From: Chara braunii
Taxonomy: Eukaryota; Streptophyta; Charophyceae; Charales; Characeae
Length of the DNA: 23,675 nt
Direction: 5' to 3'
Assembly (NCBI GenBank): GCA_003427395.1
Contig: BFEA01000093.1
Coordinates: forward strand, 523,382 to 547,056
The stretch's first letter is position 1. Every line of letters begins with the position of its first letter. A model generated the notes under the pieces. That model searched no databases, was not told the origin of the DNA, and saw only the letters and a list, made by a program, of their open reading frames with translations. The translations under genes were made by a program, and so were the position numbers. Positions 17,264 through 23,675 of this stretch are shown here, piece by piece.

Positions 17264-17290
17264 TCCCTATTTTAGATAGAATAGCAATAA

Positions 17291-17725
17291 AATTATCATA
17301 TTTTGCGGTCGTACGTCCGTGCGGCGTTACCAAACATGGGAAGAAAACCGGTCACACTGACAATTCTTTCCGCCGATTCTATATGCCGCAGACGTTACGT
17401 CTTAGGTTTAATAAGTTTTTGTCTTTCAGTCATAGGTCAAGTTTGAATAAACTTATGGAAGATAACCCATCTCATGAAGTTATGAAACCCAAACAACCAT
17501 TTACTAAGTCGGACATCGTCCGATATTTAGACTACCAGGCAAATACCCTGGTCAGGGTTTCTGCCCCGATAGCATTCTCGGGCCTCATTGAACGACGACC
17601 CCGTCGTTCACCATCACAGATACAAAGTCAGGATTCTTATGAAATTTTCATGTGAAAACAACAATTACAATACACAACAATCCAAAACAATTGTCCGGAA
17701 CAAAGCCAAAACTTTCACCAACAAC
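17291..17725. other. Gene-free spacer
   Basis: The open frames at 17383-17655 and 17588-17797 overlap and have no recognisable motif. The latter runs into the minisatellite. Nothing supportable as a gene. Confidence 0.35.
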
Positions 17726-17890
17726 CTGGATTCAGCCTCCAGAAGCCTAAATATAAACACAACAAAACTGGATTTGACTCCAACAACATTAGCATAAATA
17801 CAACAAAATTAGATTCAACCTCCAGAAGCATAAATATAAACACAACAAAACTGGATTCAGCCTCCAGAAACCTAAAACTTAACAGTTTTC
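17726..17890. repeat. 42-bp minisatellite, four units
   Basis: Units begin at 17726, 17768, 17809 and 17851. The consensus is CTGGATTCAGCCTCCAGAAG followed by CCTAAATATAAACACAACAA. Weaker related segments continue to about 17990. On the minus strand the period gives a 14-residue hydrophobic repeat frame (17715-17897), which I take to be incidental. Confidence 0.85.
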
Positions 17891-19170
17891 TACTCATCGA
17901 TTGGAATAGTACTAGATTCCACCCCTTGCAAGCTTAAAATCAAAACTTGGACCCAGATTCAGCCTCTGGAAGCCTAAAATACAGAGGATTTTTTTCAGAA
18001 TGGTCCCAGCATCATCCCACTTGCGGCCAATAATTTTGTCTCCATGAATGGTTACCAGATTCCGCCCCTGGTAAGCCTCAAATCGACAACCTTCAGGTTG
18101 ATATCAGAATAGATCAACCTGTCGGATGTTGTTAAGACACGTCTGAATGAACCACTCAGAGAGCAACCATTCATTCAAAAGTCATCCCCCAAGTTTTGTT
18201 CCTATTCCAACTTCAGAGAGAAGAGCAACTCACATAGTTATCATATCCGATGTTTCTGAACTTTTATGATATGCGTCAAGGAGTGGTGTAACCCGTATGA
18301 GGATAACATTTCGACATCAAGCCTTGATTAAGATTGAAGTCTCACCACATTCTCTTCGATTCCAGCGTCGTGGCCTCATCAATCCCCTCCCTATAGAGCT
18401 AGACATCTTCACCCCATACAACTCAGGTTGGTTAGGCCTTGGTCATAGAGGTGAAGTGATCCTGCTTGATACGAGATTAGGTAACCACTCCTTCTCTTGT
18501 ACCCAACAGTAATAGCCTCCTCTATAAGCATTGTCTTAATAAGGTCACAACACCTTCATCCCTTTCAATGATAGGGTAGCCTCCCTTCCTTAAGCCACAT
18601 AGGACTCGAAGGACAACATCTCGCTATGAACCAGGAGCATAGCTCCGGCGCAAGTCTCACTATCACCTATAGAGCTCACAATTACATCAGAAAAATATTG
18701 TAACATGACAACGAACAATTAACCATTACATTCAAATCATAAAAAGTACAATTAACAATACAATAATTCACAACAAATACTTGCACATGGAATTTCATAA
18801 TAGCCTGATTCAGTTTTTCCTTTATCGTAATAAAGGTTCATCAATCTCACAAGAATTGTCAATTATTAATGAGACGAGTTCATGTGAGTAACTCAAATCT
18901 AATCAACCCATAGTTGATGTCACGTAAGAGCTTCCTCGATGTCCACTTTATAATATTCACAGAATGCAAATCAGCAGTAATATAAATCCAATTAATATAT
19001 AAAAATATATTAAATCAAAGTCAACCTCCTCCTATTCTATCTTCCTCCCAATACTCGAACCCAAAAAATTTATACCGAAACCAAAGATAACCGAGGTATC
19101 CGAATGATAAGTACCCCCGACTCAAGTAGTAATGACGACCGACCGAAGGATGAAAATGAAATACGATATT
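17891..19170. other. A/T-rich gene-free stretch
   Basis: No open frame above about 70 residues and no recognisable element. The beginning continues the degenerate minisatellite (CAGATTCAGCCTCTGGAAGC at about 17952). Confidence 0.4.
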
Positions 19171-19171
19171 T

Positions 19172-19765
19172 ACTCTAATTCTTCAATCTCTCCCACATGC
19201 GATCAAAAAAAACATCCCTAATAGATTTGCCTTCCTTTTGAATAGGGAAGACGGACATATGGTTTCAATCTTTTCAGACTCCACCTTCTCGCCTACATAC
19301 TATTCCCTCTCTAATATCATAGTCAAGGCGTCTACAAAATCTTATTTTACGACCCCAAAAGTTACACTATATGCATTTTCAGAGCTTACGAATCCTAGAA
19401 GTTTTGCTTGCCTTCACTCCCTGATTCAAGCACTCATCCTGGTTCAAATTTTCATTTGAAGCAGTGCGAATGTTCTCCTGCAATTCATGTCGACCTATAA
19501 CTTGTTTCGCTTTCGAACAAGTCCTTTGTCCTCCTCGGACCAGATTTCGTGTAACCCTTTCAGCTTTAGTAAGCTTACGAGGTTGCTCCAACTGGTCAGA
19601 CTTACTGTCTAACTTCCTTTTACCCTTCTGCACTCTATCTTCAAGGGATTCCAGAAACTTGGCTAGCATTAGCCTCTCAATTTCAACCCACATCTCAAAC
19701 GCTCGCGAAAGAAACTCAATATCAGACTTCAACCTTTCAGCGATAAAATTCAAGACAAAAAGAAA
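19172..19765 (-). pseudogene. Decayed minus-strand gene fragment, charged and coiled-coil-like
   Basis: On the minus strand a frame is open from 19777 into the 2.8-kb repeat boundary and down to 19379. It is rich in E, K and R, with a helical-looking N-terminal part (EIERLMLAKFLESLEDRV). There is no ATG at its start; the first codon credited as a start is TTG. Downstream the adjacent frame continues with YSVTFGVVK, a TAA, DFVDALTMILERE, a TAG, then EKVESEKIETICPSSLFKRK. After a T run near 19207-19214 it shifts frame to DVFFDRMWERLKN and stops. Both internal stops are one transition from a sense codon. This is a once-coding region with at least two frame changes, truncated at its N-terminus by copy B. 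The family is not identified; a retroelement gag-like protein is one possibility. Confidence 0.5.
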
Positions 19766-22541
19766 CTTATGATGCTCTTACCAAATCATCCGCATTGCCA
19801 AACTATGAAATGCCTTCAAGAATTCAGCGACATCGCTGCCTTCAAAGAGAGGACTCATATAAGCAAATGTTCCTTTCCTCATTGTGGTGTCATGCAAGAG
19901 GCAAGATACTCGTTAATAAAAAAAATCAATAGGGGGAACATGTAACCTTGAATCTTATCGGTTCAATATTAATAAGATCAATTCTAACTAGCTGATTAAA
20001 AAAATCATTATTACCACTCACTTTTTCAAATAGAACAATGAGTGGTTAGATCATTTCCAGACTTCAAAAAATATTCAATCATATTTTCAAAGTGTTATTC
20101 AATAATATTACCCGAGCGTCGTTCCGCCAGAGACAACGGTAGATAGCCGCTGTCCCCGGCAACGGCGCCACCTCTCGAGAGCATCGGCTCCCACCTTTTT
20201 GCAAAGCGCGGGAGCCCTCCCAGCTATGTCACGCAGAAATTAAAATGAAAATAAAACCAGAGATAACTTAGGACGATGCATAAATAATCCCCCGAACCTC
20301 CGAGACGAACGCGGTTGCATTGCCCCTTCGCCACTCTAACCGGGTGCGCCAGCTGTACATCCCACGGTCCCCTACGACATGATAGGTTTTCGTGAAGCAC
20401 ATCTTACCTTCCCTCAGGGGCCGTCACCACCCTTAGGGATGTATCTCTACTGAGCTACTGACCCACGTGCGAAAGCTTTTACGTGCAATTGCAAAGGTAG
20501 GTCAACCTAGGGCGTTTGCTCGCTCGCTGGAGTATAGGTACGCTTGGTTAATGCCAAGTGGACCCGAACGTTGTTCATTCCCTAGGGCGCTGATCTCCTT
20601 GGTATGAAAGAAAGTCGGTCGACTATGACGGTCTCAACCAAACGTGAAACCCACCATATAATCCTAGTCTCTTTGTAATTCTCTGATCACAAAATAAATC
20701 AACACATTTTTATCAAATCACACAAGATAGGATTTTGAGTTGATGAGATGATCTGCCAAAGTTATTATTCCCGGCCTATATGACTGAGGCGATTACTATA
20801 CCGCTGCTTTCTGGGCAGAGCCCAATATTGACGAAAGATAAGGAAGGACAATCTAACCTTTAACTTACGGTTGGGTCTGTCGATACTAATTAAACCCTGT
20901 CACGAATGACTTCTGCAAGTAAATTTCACTGCTACCATGCAGATCGACAAGTGATATGGTTCCTGGCCGAAGTTTGAACTCTCGGTTCGACCACACCTCC
21001 GTACCATATGCAACTTGCTTGGAGAAAAGTATAATCTAGCGAATCAAAATTTTGTTGGTCGCTTTGTCCTCCTGGGCAATAATCACTCTTCCCGATCCTT
21101 AAATCATGAAGTATTCATTCTTCATCATCAAGTTACTTAAAACAAAACCGCAATCGTTATCACTGTGCAAAGAGAACCATCACCTTCATTACCTACTTCT
21201 TCTTGTGGGTTGGAGCTTCTTCTGCCTCCGACATACACATATACCTCTAGGAAGTGGTCTTGTGGATACTCCTCCCCCTCGCCCGAGCCTGAAGACTCGG
21301 ATCTCAGAGGTTGGGCCGTCACCACCGAGTCGACAAAGCACCACCCCCAACGAATCGGGTCGACTCCAAGTCGATAACGGGGCCGGCTCCGAAAGCATAC
21401 GAACCCCCGCCTCGGATGCTTCCTAGAGGTAAAGACTGTGTCCACCATAAGTAGGTTTCTTTCATTTTCATTACTCATAAGTTTTGGGTAACTTAGATGA
21501 AAAAGAAACTGAAGAAGATAGACAACGAGAATCATTTGGACAAGTATAGGTAGATAAGGTCGATCGGGGTAGAAAAAGTCAATCATGGGAAGAAAGCTAA
21601 ATCCGTTTGACCTTAACTGCTTTATTTCAATTGAATTCATTTTATGGTGTAGACAAAATTGAAGTTTTTCAAAACATTGAATCGTTTTTGACATGCAGGC
21701 GGTTGAAAAGTAAAGAAAAGACAATTTTTTTCTCGTTTCTCCAATCGGCATAATTAGTTTTCTTTTCAAGCATCCTTCTACCTACCTGCACAATATGCAA
21801 AAACATCAAGTTCAAGAGAAAACCAGTGCAATCCCATACTCAAGTCAGACCTCACCATTTTTATGCAAACACACATTTCCTTTGCCTTTTCAATGAACAT
21901 TCAATGAACAAGGTCAAGCAAGTGCGGGCTCACACAGGCGTGAAGGGAAAATCTGGATCATTCAACTCACTGACCTTGAGTGAAGTTTAATCCGGCTCAC
22001 TCACGAAGCCTATATAGAATCGCGCTTTTTGATGAGAAGGTCGTCACAACAAGTCGTCAACAAAGTGATCCACACCACTCCCTTGTGACAACCTTCTGCC
22101 GCATTACTCTGTCAACACACATTCACGTTCAACAACTTGACAGCGTCTCAATGCCGCCGTCACTCGCCTCCAAATGTCACCACGTCACTGTGGCGCCACG
22201 TTCACATCGCTTCAAAACGCACTACCAGTTCAGCAGCACCTTCCTTGCGCCACTACCCAGCCACCACTTTATGTAGTCAGTGCAAAAATATTGTTGCCAC
22301 CGCCGTGAAAAACCAGCAGCGCTTCCCCACCACTCTCGTTAAAACCAGGGCTGCCGCCGCAAAAATCTGGCAGCGCTTCTGCGCCGCTGCCAAAATCTCA
22401 TTGTCGCCGCCGCAAAAAAATCGGCAGCGCTTTCGAGTCACCGCCAAAAAGCACCGCTGTTGCCGTGCCGAGCGAACAGCATCACCCCAAAGTCACTGTA
22501 AAATGGTTGCCGACGCCACACAAAACGGGCAGAGTCTCCCC
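19766..22541. repeat. 2.8-kb dispersed repeat, copy B
   Basis: Direct repeat of 12551-15314, same orientation, with scattered substitutions and a few small indels (for example about 10 extra bases, CACTGACCTT, near 21967). The 3-prime part (22300-22541) is built of degenerate units of about 53 bp, each with a CCGCAAAAA-type start and GGCAGCGCTT, beginning near 22300, 22353 and 22405. Its left edge truncates the minus-strand pseudogene, and its right edge adjoins the decayed retroelement ORF. Confidence 0.8.
22300..22541 (+). repeat. Degenerate 53-bp tandem units in copy B
   Basis: Successive units carry CGCCGYGAAAAACCAGCAGC, GCCGCAAAAATCTGGCAGCG and GCCGCAAAAAAATCGGCAGC, then ACACAAAACGGGCAGAG. 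Copy A has the equivalent series, extended by two extra 54-bp units. Confidence 0.55.
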
Positions 22542-22557
22542 TTGTACTCTCTAACCG

Positions 22558-23675
22558 ACGGAAATCGACGCACTTGTACCGCTGGTGGGAAGCTTTTGGA
22601 GAGAAGACCTACACGTTAATACCAGTAGACAGTTGTACCAATGAGGATTTGTGACACTAGAGTCGACCTATATCAAGAGATGGTCGCCTTATCTGAACAC
22701 GACCGGGCGAGTCGGGAGTAAGAAGCGAAGGGGACGGTTGGGGAAGAAGGAGAGACAGCGGAGTGTTGCTGTTGAGAAGAAGACTGATGACGGAACTAGG
22801 CAGGGGATAGTGGAACCGATCCGTTTTTGGGTCAAGGAGGAGGAACCGACTATTCGTATCTTTGACCTGCTAGTGAAGCATGAAAGTAGTGAGGACAGTA
22901 CTTTTCGACTTGAATCAAGTGGAGGACGGACGTGGTGTGACACTTGGCGGCGTTTGAGGAGAGCATTCGGGGAAACATCTATCAAAATCGATGGGGTGGC
23001 AAGGCGCTTCCGCGAATGCAAGGCACTATTTGAGTCGGGTGGGACTTTCGAGGTTAGATACCTTCGCAGATGGTATCCTAAAGCAGGTAAGTATAAACCC
23101 ACCGTGGTCGCCCTCCTAAAGAACCCGAGGAAGTTGGACGAGTTCCGCTCTTGGACTTTGGAAGAGTTAGACGGTTTGTTTGGGGCAACGAAAAACTTCG
23201 AGCAACTGTCCACGCAAGCATATCTGAGACGCCTTCTGTCACGCGTCATTCGGGATGGTTTTGGATTCAGCATGAATGCAACGTTAGTCGTTAGATTGGT
23301 GTATGACGACAGAGTGAAGTTGTGTGAAGTTAGGAAGCTCGTTAACGACAAGTTGGACAAGTGTGAACTTCCACCCTGCATTATCCACAGGACACGTGCA
23401 ACTGTTCGCATCATCTGGACTAAAAACCCAGGAGTTGCCGAACTGATACATAACCAGCGTGTATTCGCTCGGGCGGATGTATTAGCCTGCTNTTGCGCAG
23501 GCTTTCCTTAGCCCAGGGTAAGAGGGCACGTTCGATGCAGATTGCAAGAGTCCGGGACCGACGNGGCATTCGGCATTTTCGGGATGCTGCTAATGCCACG
23601 GAGGTGGGATGGTGGAACGAAGGGTGTGTGGGGAAAGAAGGAGGAAGAAACCCCCTGAGGACGATCGTCGGGAGG
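22558..23675 (+). pseudogene. Decayed retroelement-like ORF, continues past the window end
   Basis: The longest open part is 22645-23511 (about 289 residues). It is preceded by TGA and has no ATG until well inside. Protein-like sequence continues upstream in other frames: EIDAL, then after one extra base YRWWEAFGEKTYTLIPVD, then VDLYQEMVALSEHDRASRE, then the main frame at KKRRGRLGKKERQ. That implies at least three frame changes. In the main frame a basic N-terminal part is followed by a helical charged middle. A CxC motif region (CXCAGFP, the X caused by N at 23492) is then interrupted by TAG 23512-23514; PRVRGHVRCRLQES follows in frame. A CxC block before a reverse transcriptase is known in some Penelope-like elements, but no RT motif is inside the window, so the class is uncertain. 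Confidence 0.55.

Larger units (their letters stand above)
16691..17290 (+). other. GC-rich stretch with TATA-like box, hairpins and AATAAA: possible LTR remnant
   Basis: CCTATCAC-GACA-GTGATAGG (16975-16994) is a perfect hairpin. TTTTATATAAAAGG at 17003-17016 is a good TATA box, and AATAAA lies at 17286-17291, so a promoter and a polyadenylation-type signal are about 280 bp apart as in an LTR. CGCGCGGCT-TAGC-AGCCGCGCG (17242-17263) is a perfect 9-bp hairpin just before that signal. I found no terminal TG...CA, target duplication or second copy, so the LTR reading is only a suggestion. Confidence 0.3.

Noticed and set aside
21137-21769. 210-residue minus-strand open frame in copy B
   Set aside because: In copy A the equivalent frame is interrupted and shortened (14044-14424), and there is no motif. 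It is probably a chance open frame in the repeat.
12551-22541. LTR retrotransposon with 2.8-kb LTRs and a 4.4-kb interior
   Set aside because: The copies lack TG...CA ends, there is no primer-binding site or convincing polypurine tract at the inner edges, and no polyprotein motif (protease, reverse transcriptase, integrase) is seen between them.
22689-23414. 241-residue minus-strand open frame
   Set aside because: Antisense shadow of the plus-strand decayed ORF, which has the protein-like composition and continues across frameshifts; the minus frame does not.

Overview
The window looks like repeat-rich nuclear DNA from a eukaryote of the green lineage. I favour a streptophyte, possibly a charophyte alga. 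This rests on recalled resemblance of two decayed coding segments (a PIF/Harbinger transposase N-terminus and a retroelement-like ORF) to streptophyte-alga repeats, and I could not test it. Long A/T runs, microsatellites, dense inverted repeats and the lack of any convincing long ORF all fit intergenic, transposon-derived DNA. I support no intact protein-coding gene.

Layout. 1-2,240: a CA microsatellite, then short terminal-inverted-repeat (TIR) elements. A technical artefact lies at 2,039-2,076: a complete Nextera mate-pair junction adapter flanked by two identical 159-bp copies of genomic sequence. 2,350-2,500: an intact hammerhead ribozyme core between two partial copies of a repeat unit. 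2,500-5,970: minisatellite, A/T runs, a 512-bp TIR element and a small A-tailed retroposon-like insertion with 11-bp direct repeats. 5,972-7,684: a defective PIF/Harbinger-like DNA transposon with TIRs, subterminal repeats and a minus-strand transposase fragment broken by in-frame TGA codons. 8,113-12,130: more TIR or foldback elements, including a possible hAT-like insertion that carries a second, core-less copy of the ribozyme-associated repeat.

12,551-15,314 and 19,766-22,541 are two direct copies of one 2.8-kb repeat, about nine bases in ten identical by eye. Between them lie a cluster of strong hairpins, a snap-back element, a TATA-containing GC-rich stretch, a 42-bp minisatellite and a minus-strand decayed gene cut at the boundary of the second copy. 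From about 22,555 to the end runs a plus-strand decayed retroelement-like ORF with frameshifts and an in-frame TAG; it continues beyond the window.

The parts do not form a pathway; they are successive, often nested, mobile-element insertions. The most interesting item is the hammerhead ribozyme with its tandem repeat arrangement. The most important practical item is the adapter artefact.
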